From an uncultured Rhodobacterales bacterium (GTDB lineage Bacteria; Pseudomonadota; Alphaproteobacteria; Rhodobacterales; Rhodobacteraceae), in the NCBI GenBank assembly GCA_937901055.1, contig CALCGO010000560.1, positions 1 to 6,379 on the forward strand: DNA of 6,379 nucleotides, written 5' to 3'. This document shows, piece after piece, positions 1 through 5,804 of the stretch. Below the pieces are notes generated by a model. That model was not told the DNA's origin. It made no database searches and was given only the letters and a program-made list of their open reading frames with translations. The first letter of the stretch is position 1. Each line of letters starts with the position of its first letter. The position numbers and the translations under genes were made by a program.

Positions 1-825
1 CATTTCCGACAACGCTCGCCCCAAGGCCTCCACCGGTTCTTCCAGATGTCCATCGGCTTGCGGCGCCGCGTCTTCCAACCAACGAATGGCATCGGACATT
101 GATCCTTCGGCCCCGTCGATTGATACGGCATTTGATGCCTTCAAAATTCCCTCACGGATACGTGCTGCCGCCTGCATCAAGCGGCGCTGCGTGTCCAGCG
201 CCTCGTCTTCGCCTACCTCCGGGGACAGCTCATCCAGTTCAGCAACGGAATGGCGTAGGAACTCCGCGTCACGCGAGTCTTCCTCCAACTTTGTTTCAGC
301 TTCGATCAACGCCTTGCGTGCCGATGCCAGCCCCCGCCATGCGGAACGCACTGTCGCTACATCCTCGGAAACGCCTGCAAAATTATCCAGATGCATCCTG
401 TGGCCCTTAACATCCAACAAACCTTTATCATCGTTCTGACCGTGTATCTCGACCAGCGTTTCCGACAAATCGCGCAGCAATTCGCCAGAACAAACCTTGT
501 CGTTGATATATGCACGCTTGCGCCCGTCAGGACTGTTGGTACGCCGCAGGATCAAACCGTCTTCGGCTAGATATCCAGCCTCTGATAGCACCGCATGCGC
601 GGGATGGCCGGCTGGCAGTGAAAACTCGGCCGTAACCTCGCCCTGTGCGGCCCCTTGCCGAACGATGTCCGAACGTCCGCGCCACCCGAGCACAAAGCCT
701 AGCGAGTCCAGCAAGATCGACTTACCCGCTCCTGTCTCGCCCGTAAGAACGTTCAGTCCGGGTTGAAACTCCAGATCTAGGGATTCAATTAGCAGGATAT
801 TGCGGATTGATAGCGTATGGAGCAT
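1..825 (-). CDS. recN: DNA repair protein RecN, N-terminal half (cut by window edge)
   Basis: RecN is a cytoplasmic SMC-like ATPase that acts at DNA double-strand breaks and promotes recombinational repair. The frame is open from the ATG at 825-823 to position 1, giving 275 residues, about half of the usual length near 550; the C-terminal part with the ABC signature and Walker B lies outside. Visible features are an N-terminal beta segment (MLHTLSIRNILLIESLDLEF), a perfect Walker A motif GETGAGKS at residues 29-36, and the Q-loop-type motif EIHGQND at 126-132. From about residue 145 a charged, alanine- and leucine-rich stretch looks like the start of the coiled-coil arm. The start is supported by the fit to RecN N-termini and by a weak Shine-Dalgarno, GGGGAT at 839-834, 8 nt upstream. 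The gene begins 28 bp after bamD with no terminator between, so co-transcription is likely. No alphaproteobacterial SOS box (GAAC-N7-GAAC type) is visible just upstream. Identification is secure. Confidence 0.96.
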   Translation of the reverse strand, partial: MLHTLSIRNILLIESLDLEFQPGLNVLTGETGAGKSILLDSLGFVLGWRGRSDIVRQGAAQGEVTAEFSLPAGHPAHAVLSEAGYLAEDGLILRRTNSPDGRKRAYINDKVCSGELLRDLSETLVEIHGQNDDKGLLDVKGHRMHLDNFAGVSEDVATVRSAWRGLASARKALIEAETKLEEDSRDAEFLRHSVAELDELSPEVGEDEALDTQRRLMQAAARIREGILKASNAVSIDGAEGSMSDAIRWLEDAAPQADGHLEEPVEALGRALSEM

Positions 826-853
826 GTCTAGTTATCCCCAAAGCCCACCAAAT

Positions 854-1612
854 TCAGCCGCCAGACATCAACGCAGCCGCATCATGCTGCCATTCGTTGC
901 CCGGATACTGCGCGGCCAACAATGCCGCCGCCGCAGCAGCCTCATCCGTCAAACCAAGCGACAGATATGCTTCCACCAAGCGGAACATTGCTTCCGGCGT
1001 CTGGGCTGTGTTGCCGTAATCTTCGACAACAACACGGAAACGTTCGATGGAGGCAACGTAGTGCCCCCGCTTCAGGTAATATCGCCCGATATCCATTTCT
1101 TTCCCCGCGAGCTGGTTCAGCGCGATGCCGAATTTCTCTTCAGACAAGCGGGCGTACTGTGTGCCAGGATAGGTCTCGATCAGTTCATTAAAGATTTGCA
1201 ATGAACGGAATGTATTGCGTTGGTCACGTTCCACGTCGATAATCTGGTCGTAATACGACAAGGCAATCAGGTACATAGCCAATGGCGCTTCGGCCGTTGT
1301 CGGATAGAAATCCAGATACCGCGCAGCCGCAGCACGGCTTTCAGGGTACATTTGCTCTTCGTGGTAGGCCTTGGCAGCGCCGATAATCGCATATTTGGCT
1401 TCTACGGAATAAGGATGTAGCCGCTCAACTTCGTTATAGTAGTCGGCAGCGTCCTCATAATCACCCTTCGCCACTTCAGCCTCGGCCAGTGCCATAATCT
1501 GTGTGACGGGGGTTCCTTCGCCAACTTGCTCGGACCCACGGCCTGAACACGCAGCAATCAACAGAACCGAAATGAGCGCTAAGCCGCGAATACCTTGAAA
1601 TACGCCTGACAT
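854..1612 (-). CDS. bamD: Outer-membrane assembly lipoprotein BamD (ComL/YfiO family)
   Basis: BamD is the essential lipoprotein of the BAM complex. It sits on the periplasmic face of the outer membrane and, with BamA, receives and folds beta-barrel proteins. The 252-residue product is close to the 245 of E. coli BamD. A lipoprotein signal peptide is clear: a basic residue at R9, a hydrophobic core at residues 11-20 and a lipobox I-A-A-C, with lipidation expected on Cys22. Ser23 at +2 fits outer-membrane sorting. The remainder is alpha-helical TPR-like repeats, roughly residues 37-70, 74-107, 110-150, 168-200 and 205-240. The family signature is present: RDQRNTF near 129-135, YPGTQYA at 148-154 and the AGKEMDIGRYYLKRGHY stretch at 169-185. 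A good Shine-Dalgarno, GAGGA at 1622-1618, lies 5 nt before the ATG and fixes the start. The gene is followed closely by recN and preceded by a 114-bp spacer after lpxC. The lpxC-bamD-recN order is, as I recall it, common in alphaproteobacteria. Confidence 0.96.
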   Translation of the reverse strand: MSGVFQGIRGLALISVLLIAACSGRGSEQVGEGTPVTQIMALAEAEVAKGDYEDAADYYNEVERLHPYSVEAKYAIIGAAKAYHEEQMYPESRAAAARYLDFYPTTAEAPLAMYLIALSYYDQIIDVERDQRNTFRSLQIFNELIETYPGTQYARLSEEKFGIALNQLAGKEMDIGRYYLKRGHYVASIERFRVVVEDYGNTAQTPEAMFRLVEAYLSLGLTDEAAAAAALLAAQYPGNEWQHDAAALMSGG

Positions 1613-1631
1613 ACTAATCCTCGAAATTACG

Positions 1632-1651
1632 TGGTTTCACGTCTGAAACCA
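1632..1651 (-). repeat. Perfect 8-bp hairpin in the lpxC-bamD spacer
   Basis: On the transcribed strand the arms TGGTTTCA and TGAAACCA flank a GACG tetraloop. A flanking GAAA upstream could pair with TTTC further downstream (about 1628-1625) across a bulge, extending the stem. The hairpin lies 75 nt after the lpxC stop and 19 nt before the bamD start. It is not followed by a T-run, so it is not a classical intrinsic terminator. It could be an attenuating or processing stem, or a protein-binding inverted repeat in a bamD promoter region. Its role is not established by the sequence. Confidence 0.6.
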
Positions 1652-1665
1652 TTTCCTTGCATGAA

Positions 1666-1709
1666 GGATTACCACAGGATTTTGGCAGGAAAAAGGATTC
1701 TTACGGATC
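1666..1709. repeat. Repeated GGATT/AATCC elements in the lpxC-bamD spacer
   Basis: On the plus strand GGATT occurs at 1666-1670, 1677-1681 and 1695-1699, followed by GGATC at 1705-1709, with start-to-start distances of 11, 18 and 10 bp. Two of the steps are close to one helical turn. This could be a set of short protein-contact sites upstream of bamD or simple chance in a short spacer. I do not recognise a specific regulator. Confidence 0.2.
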
Positions 1710-1726
1710 AAATCGTGCGGATGACG

Positions 1727-2659
1727 CTAAACCGCCATTTCCAGATCGTTATAGCTTAGGCCGACACCAGGTAGATGTGCCGATTGCTGGCTACTTACTT
1801 CGACAATTTCGAACGACTCCGGCGCCGCGAAAACAGCTCGCAACAACAGATTTGTAATGCGGTGACCTGCACGAACTCCGTGATAGCGCCCGATAACCGG
1901 TACGCCCGCAAGGGCCAAATCCCCAAGCGCGTCTAGCATTTTGTGCCGAACACATTCATCCTCGCGCCGATAACCTTCGGGATTCAGAACCTTGCCGTCA
2001 TCAATAACGACCGCGTTAGCCAATGAACCGCCACGCGCCAAACCTATCGATTTCATGTACTCAACATCCGAGAACATGCAAAAGGTGCGACAATCACTAA
2101 GTTCACGAACGAAACTGCCGTTTTTCATGTTCAATGTGCGGTGTTGCTGGCCAATAGCTTGATCCGCAAACGCAATTTTGAAATCAATTTCGAAATCATC
2201 GCTTGGCGAGAGTTCGGCAAAAGCATCTCCGTCAGTAACCGAAACAGCCTTAAGTATGCGCAATATCTTAACCGGTGCGTCCAACTCGATAACACCTACC
2301 GAGAGGATTTCTTTAACGAACCGATCCGAGCTGCCATCCATGATCGGCACTTCCGGTCCATCAATTTCAACAATCGCATTATGGACACCACATCCGGCCA
2401 GTGCAGCCATCAGGTGTTCAACCGTCGCGATTTCAACGCCGGACTCGTTACACAGACGTGTGCAAAGTTGCGTATCATTCACCATGTCGAACCGCGCAGG
2501 GATGCGGTTGTTCCTATCCGTGATGTCAACACGCCTGAACTCAACGCCGAAATCTGCAGGGGCCGGTATCACGCGCAAGCGTGCAGGCCGCCCAGAATGA
2601 AGTCCTGCCCCGACCAATGTAAACGTTGATTTTAGTGTCGTTTGCACGCGAATATCCAT
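1727..2659 (-). CDS. lpxC: UDP-3-O-acyl-N-acetylglucosamine deacetylase (LpxC)
   Basis: LpxC is the cytosolic zinc deacetylase that removes the N-acetyl group from UDP-3-O-acyl-GlcNAc, the committed step of lipid A synthesis. The 310-residue product matches the usual length near 305. Zinc ligands are visible: His82 in VEHLMAAL, and His239 and Asp243 in the HKxxD motif HKMLD. The catalytic partners are Glu81 and His266 in GHRITN. They correspond to E. coli E78, H79, H238, D242 and H265. Other landmarks are GLHSG at 19-23, MDGSS at 107-111 and SDCRTF at 188-193. The start is bounded by an in-frame TAA only two codons upstream of the ATG. No strong Shine-Dalgarno precedes that ATG, so initiation may be weak. 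An intrinsic terminator separates this gene from ftsZ, so it is likely expressed separately from the division genes. The product ends in LEMAV, a short hydrophobic tail. The enzyme looks fully active. Confidence 0.98.
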   Translation of the reverse strand: MDIRVQTTLKSTFTLVGAGLHSGRPARLRVIPAPADFGVEFRRVDITDRNNRIPARFDMVNDTQLCTRLCNESGVEIATVEHLMAALAGCGVHNAIVEIDGPEVPIMDGSSDRFVKEILSVGVIELDAPVKILRILKAVSVTDGDAFAELSPSDDFEIDFKIAFADQAIGQQHRTLNMKNGSFVRELSDCRTFCMFSDVEYMKSIGLARGGSLANAVVIDDGKVLNPEGYRREDECVRHKMLDALGDLALAGVPVIGRYHGVRAGHRITNLLLRAVFAAPESFEIVEVSSQQSAHLPGVGLSYNDLEMAV

Positions 2660-2761
2660 GAGTTATGATGTTAGTGCCGGAATAAAGCTGATTGACGTGC
2701 AGGGCAACTCAATCTTTGTGACGTTTTGCAACATCTGTAATATTCGGCAAAATCATGCCAG
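2660..2761 (-). promoter_or_regulatory. Probable lpxC promoter and leader region (no box assigned)
   Basis: This gene-free stretch lies between the ftsZ terminator and the lpxC start and holds no ORF. Because the terminator should stop read-through, a promoter for lpxC is expected here. Partial matches exist: a TTGAGT (about 2713-2708) and a TTTATT (about 2687-2682) on the minus strand, but their spacing is 20 bp, too long for a normal sigma-70 promoter. The assignment is by position rather than by recognised boxes. Confidence 0.4.
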
Positions 2762-2794
2762 AAACGACAAAGGGCGCCTGAACTTCAGGCGCCC
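2762..2794 (-). terminator. Rho-independent terminator after ftsZ
   Basis: On the minus strand GGGCGCCTGAA and TTCAGGCGCCC form a GC-rich inverted repeat; realistically this is a 9-bp stem with a 5-nt loop at 2794-2772. It is followed by TTTGTCGTTT (2771-2762), an interrupted U-tract. It begins 22 nt after the ftsZ stop codon and is the only strong intrinsic terminator in the window. It marks the end of the ftsQ-ftsA-ftsZ transcription unit and separates it from lpxC. Confidence 0.88.
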
Positions 2795-2816
2795 ATCTTA
2801 TTGAAAGGTAATAACT

Positions 2817-4286
2817 TTAGTTAGCTTGACGTCGCAAGAAGGCTGGTATTTCTACGCGGTCCAACTCTTCCTCGTTGACGTCCTCATAGGTCTGCGCTTG
2901 TTGTTCGTGAAGCGGTGGCTGACGGCGAACTGCCGTCCCCTCGCCGTTTGCACCGTGACCAGTCATGCGGTTAATCAAATTGTTGATCGCAAACCGTCCC
3001 GGTACTTCAACAGCGGGTTCTTCTTCAGCTTGCGGTTCTTCCTCGGCAACAGGAACCTTGGCTACGGCTGCGCGTAAACGGCGCAAAGCATCAACGGACT
3101 GGTCGCTCGTTTCGGAAATTTCGACAGTTTCATCCACCGGCGTATCATCGAACAATGTTCCGAGGTTTTCCTCGGTGACATGCGCGACGGCGGCGACTTC
3201 AGGCGTTGAAACAACAGGTTCCGCAAATACTTCCGGCTCAACATCTGTTGACTGCGGCTGTTCATACACCAACGGCTCCGCCATGCTACGACGCGGTGCG
3301 AGCACAGGGCTAACACCTTCAGCGATGTCAATTCCAGTCGCCACAACTGAAACGCGCATTACCCCTTCCATGGAAGGATCAAGCGTTGACCCCACGATGA
3401 TGTGAGCGTCGGCATCCACTTCTTCGCGAATGCGGTTTGCCGCTTCGTCCAACTCGAACAACGTCAAATCGTGGCTGCCGGTGATGTTGATCAACACACC
3501 GCGCGCACCACGCAATGAAATCTCGTCGAGCAGCGGGTTGGCAATGGCCTTCTCGGCAGCCTGAATGGCACGGTCCTCGCCAGAAGCCTCGCCGGTACCC
3601 ATCATCGCCTTACCCATTTCGTCCATCACAGAACGCACATCGGCAAAATCGAGATTGATAATACCAGGGCGGATCATCAGGTCGGTCACCCCTTTGACAC
3701 CTTGATAAAGCACATCATCTGCCATCGCAAAAGCGTCGGTGAACGTGGTTTTTTCGTTCGCAAGACGGAACAGGTTTTGGTTTGGAATAATAATCAGCGT
3801 ATCAACAACTTTTTGCAACGCCTCCACAACTTCTTCGGCCTGCCGCATCCGGCGCGCGCCCTCGAACTGGAAAGGTTTGGTCACAACACCAACAGTCAAA
3901 ACACCCAGTTCGCGCGCTGCAGCTGCGATAATCGGCGCAGCACCCGTTCCGGTGCCACCGCCCATACCCGCCGTGATGAAGCACATGTGTGCGCCAGCCA
4001 GCATATCGACAATTTCTTCAAGGTTTTCTTCAGCAGCCGCGGCTCCGACTTCCGGACGTGCACCAGCGCCGAGGCCCTCGGTTACTTTTGCACCAATCTG
4101 GAGTTTAGTCGTCGCGTTGCTTTGATGCAAAGCTTGCGCGTCTGTATTCGCGACAACAAAATCTGCGCCTTCGAGTGCTTTTTCGATCATATTATTGACC
4201 GCGTTACCACCCGCGCCGCCAACACCAAATACTGTAATACGAGGTCTCAGATCGGGTTGATCCGGCATGCTAAGGTTCAAAGCCAT
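2817..4286 (-). CDS. ftsZ: Cell division GTPase FtsZ (tubulin homologue)
   Basis: FtsZ polymerises with GTP into the cytoplasmic Z-ring that directs septation. The product is 489 residues, longer than the 383 of E. coli because of the linker. The globular GTPase core covers about residues 13-320. It contains GVGGAGGNAVN at 21-31, NTDAQAL at 47-53, the tubulin signature GGGTGTG at 109-115 and the T7 synergy-loop residues N211, D213 and D216 in NLDFAD. Residues about 322-475 form a low-complexity acidic linker rich in Glu, Pro, Val and Ala, as in other alphaproteobacteria. Two more ordered islands lie within it, near 397-411 (DALRRLRAAV) and 430-443 (GRFAINNLINRMTG). The C-terminal peptide VEIPAFLRRQAN is the expected docking site for FtsA and other partners. 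The ATG start fits Rhodobacterales FtsZ (MxLNLSMP) and has a Shine-Dalgarno 7 nt upstream. Upstream is a 177-bp regulatory spacer, downstream an intrinsic terminator. Confidence 0.99.
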   Translation of the reverse strand: MALNLSMPDQPDLRPRITVFGVGGAGGNAVNNMIEKALEGADFVVANTDAQALHQSNATTKLQIGAKVTEGLGAGARPEVGAAAAEENLEEIVDMLAGAHMCFITAGMGGGTGTGAAPIIAAAARELGVLTVGVVTKPFQFEGARRMRQAEEVVEALQKVVDTLIIIPNQNLFRLANEKTTFTDAFAMADDVLYQGVKGVTDLMIRPGIINLDFADVRSVMDEMGKAMMGTGEASGEDRAIQAAEKAIANPLLDEISLRGARGVLINITGSHDLTLFELDEAANRIREEVDADAHIIVGSTLDPSMEGVMRVSVVATGIDIAEGVSPVLAPRRSMAEPLVYEQPQSTDVEPEVFAEPVVSTPEVAAVAHVTEENLGTLFDDTPVDETVEISETSDQSVDALRRLRAAVAKVPVAEEEPQAEEEPAVEVPGRFAINNLINRMTGHGANGEGTAVRRQPPLHEQQAQTYEDVNEEELDRVEIPAFLRRQAN

Positions 4287-4293
4287 GATAAGT

Positions 4294-4299
4294 TCCGCC
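4294..4299 (-). promoter_or_regulatory. Ribosome binding site of ftsZ
   Basis: GGCGGA on the minus strand, 7 nt before the ftsZ ATG, is a one-mismatch Shine-Dalgarno. It supports the start at 4286 over the internal Met7. Confidence 0.7.
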
Positions 4300-4308
4300 T
4301 GTTATGTT

Positions 4309-4325
4309 TCCCCTTGATGTGGGGA
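4309..4325 (-). repeat. Short inverted repeat in the ftsZ leader
   Basis: On the transcribed strand TCCCC and GGGGA flank a 7-nt loop, ending 9 nt before the ftsZ Shine-Dalgarno. If the message starts upstream of it, the 5-bp GC stem could form close to the ribosome entry site. If the message starts at the candidate promoter at 4353-4325, the stem's first arm would be mostly lost. Its function is unknown. Confidence 0.35.
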
Positions 4326-4353
4326 TTCTAAATTTAGTTCTGCTGATTCCTAA
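4325..4353 (-). promoter_or_regulatory. Candidate ftsZ promoter
   Basis: On the minus strand TAGAAT at 4330-4325 matches the -10 consensus TATAAT in five of six positions. TTAGGA at 4353-4348 is a weak -35 (three of six) at the ideal 17-bp spacing. Transcription would start near 4318, giving a leader of roughly 30 nt that includes the Shine-Dalgarno. The CtrA-like element lies just upstream of the -35, a plausible activator position. The call is by inspection only. Confidence 0.4.
4328..4337. repeat. Perfect 10-bp palindrome CTAAATTTAG
   Basis: CTAAATTTAG is self-complementary and overlaps the candidate -10 box upstream of ftsZ. A dimeric regulator bound here would block that promoter. It could also be chance in an AT-rich spacer. 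Confidence 0.35.
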
Positions 4354-4355
4354 TC

Positions 4356-4370
4356 GTAACCTAAACTTAA
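4356..4370 (-). promoter_or_regulatory. CtrA-like binding site upstream of ftsZ
   Basis: On the minus strand TTAA at 4370-4367, a 7-bp gap and TTAC at 4359-4356 match the alphaproteobacterial CtrA consensus TTAA-N7-TTAA in seven of eight defined bases. In Caulobacter, CtrA is known to control ftsZ and ftsQA transcription. In Rhodobacterales CtrA is non-essential and mostly linked to motility and gene transfer agents, so regulation here is inference. The match could arise by chance in AT-rich DNA. Confidence 0.35.
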
Positions 4371-4398
4371 CTGTTCGTCACCAATTTTCGTGTTTTAT

Positions 4399-4416
4399 CC
4401 TACAATATCCTGTAGG
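4399..4416. repeat. Inverted repeat CCTACA-N6-TGTAGG in the ftsA-ftsZ spacer
   Basis: Two perfect 6-bp arms, CCTACA and TGTAGG, are separated by 6 bp (18 bp in total), the usual geometry of a dimeric repressor or activator site. It lies 46 bp upstream of the candidate -35 at 4353. No T-run follows on the transcribed strand, so it is unlikely to be a terminator. The regulator is not known. Confidence 0.45.
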
Positions 4417-4443
4417 TACCCCCGTATTTTGTGTTTTCGGCGG

Positions 4444-4457
4444 ATTTACACCTAAAT
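4444..4457. repeat. Short inverted repeat just after ftsA
   Basis: On the minus strand ATTTA-GGTG-TAAAT gives two perfect 5-bp AT-only arms beginning 6 nt after the ftsA stop codon. Such a stem is too weak to terminate transcription. It is recorded as part of the group of inverted repeats in this spacer. Confidence 0.25.
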
Positions 4458-4463
4458 ACAATA

Positions 4464-5804
4464 TTACCAGTTATTACGGAACCAACGCATAGCCCGCCGG
4501 ACCTTGCGTGTACCGATCCGATCGGCTGGCATTTCAAAATCCCAGCATTCATCTTGCGGATGGCTGGCATGCAAGGCCAGGCCAACGGCCGAGGCAAATC
4601 CCGGCCCAGTTGCAGCCTGCGGTAGCCCCATAACCCGTATTGGTTTACCAATCCGACAACGACGCCCCAAAATCCGCGTCGCCAATTCGTCGATCCCTTG
4701 AATTTGGCTTGTACCACCCGTCAAAACGATCTGTTGGCTCGGCAAATACTCAAACCCTGATGCGTCGAGACGTTCGCGCACTTCTTCCAGAATTTCCTCA
4801 ACACGTGGCCGCATCACACCGATAAGTTCCGAGCGTGAGACATGCCTACGTTCATCTTCCCATTGTGCCATCGGGTTTGGAACTTCGATCATCTCGCGAT
4901 CATCCACACCTGTTGCAACGACACCGCCATGCAACGTTTTTATGCGCTCCGCAACCGTACCATCAACTTGTAATCCTTGGCGAATATCGCTGGTGATGTG
5001 ATCACCACCCAGCCGAACAGCATCAGCGTATATCAGTTGCTTCTTGATGAAAACGGAGATCCCCGTGGACCCTGCCCCCATGTCGATACATGCAGCCCCC
5101 AGTTCCTGTTCGTTCTCCACCAAACTGGAAAGACCACTGGCGAAAGAAGAAATCGACAGCCCCGCCAGACCCAAATCGCAGCGCTTCACACACTGCAACA
5201 AGTTCTGCACAACGGTATCATTAACCGTCAACATGTGCATATCGACGGCCAGCTTATTGCCAACCTGCCCGCGCGGGTCCGATAAACCCGGCTGATGATC
5301 CAATGTAAAACTAACCGGCATTGCCGAGATAGGTTGGCGGTTGTCGCCATATGGCGGCACTTCGCAGGCAGCCATCGCATAACCGATATCGCGCTCTGTT
5401 ACTTCGCCGTTTTCAACGTTGATATCGCCGCTTAGACCATACGACCTTGGGCGCCCGCCCGAAAAGCTAACAATCACATCATCAACACGCAGGCCGGCCA
5501 TTTTTTGGGCCCGCTGCACAGCTGTGCGAATGGTGCGCTCTGTTTCGTCCATCACGGCGATTTCACCAAAACGCACGCCGCGCGAACGTGTCGTTCCAAC
5601 ACCAACAACACGGAAAGCCCCCATGGTCGGCACGGTCACAGCTTCCGACATGCTTGGTTCAGCATTCACGTTCGGCGCAAACTGCAATACCAGACATGCA
5701 ACCTTGGACGTGCCGATATCCAGGATTGCAACGACGCCACGTCGCACCGCTGCTTCGCGGCGAGTACGCATTTCGCGTTGCATTTCAAAAAGACTTGGGG
5801 TCAT
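4464..5804 (-). CDS. ftsA: Cell division protein FtsA (actin-like Z-ring membrane anchor)
   Basis: FtsA is an actin-fold ATPase that binds the FtsZ C-terminal peptide, attaches FtsZ filaments to the inner membrane and recruits later division proteins. The 446-residue product is slightly longer than E. coli FtsA (420), mainly through a charged N-terminal extension of about 20 residues and a loop near 43-64. The phosphate-1 motif ILDIGTSK is at 27-34, the phosphate-2 motif IDMGAGST at 240-247 and the adenosine motif VLTGGTSQIQG at 360-370. The FtsA-specific 1C (SHS2) domain occupies roughly 100-185. The C-terminus RKVRRAMRWFRNNW (433-446) is a basic, tryptophan-containing amphipathic helix, the expected membrane-targeting sequence. 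The ATG overlaps the ftsQ stop as ATGA, and a strong Shine-Dalgarno (GAGGAG at 5817-5812) sits 7 nt upstream, which fixes the start and implies translational coupling. All key motifs are intact. Confidence 0.98.
   Translation of the reverse strand: MTPSLFEMQREMRTRREAAVRRGVVAILDIGTSKVACLVLQFAPNVNAEPSMSEAVTVPTMGAFRVVGVGTTRSRGVRFGEIAVMDETERTIRTAVQRAQKMAGLRVDDVIVSFSGGRPRSYGLSGDINVENGEVTERDIGYAMAACEVPPYGDNRQPISAMPVSFTLDHQPGLSDPRGQVGNKLAVDMHMLTVNDTVVQNLLQCVKRCDLGLAGLSISSFASGLSSLVENEQELGAACIDMGAGSTGISVFIKKQLIYADAVRLGGDHITSDIRQGLQVDGTVAERIKTLHGGVVATGVDDREMIEVPNPMAQWEDERRHVSRSELIGVMRPRVEEILEEVRERLDASGFEYLPSQQIVLTGGTSQIQGIDELATRILGRRCRIGKPIRVMGLPQAATGPGFASAVGLALHASHPQDECWDFEMPADRIGTRKVRRAMRWFRNNW

Noticed and set aside
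86..439. Plus-strand ORFs near the left end (117 and 103 codons)
   Set aside because: They are shadows of recN, whose frame on the minus strand is open from 825 to the edge and carries Walker A and the HGQND motif.
2141..2629. Plus-strand ORF of 162 codons opposite lpxC
   Set aside because: It overlaps the complete, motif-bearing lpxC frame on the other strand; the translation looks non-protein-like and no homology is recognised.
2746..2760. Sigma-54-like TGGCATG...TTGC sequence upstream of lpxC
   Set aside because: The GG-to-GC spacing is one base short of the invariant -24/-12 spacing, and lpxC is a housekeeping gene.
3702..4331. Long plus-strand ORF of 209 codons opposite ftsZ
   Set aside because: It is antisense to the highly conserved FtsZ GTPase core and its translation shows no recognisable domain; it arises from the codon bias of the real gene.
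4324..4343. Possible LexA/SOS box (GAAC...GAAT) upstream of ftsZ
   Set aside because: The gap is 8 bp rather than 7 and the second half-site has a mismatch.
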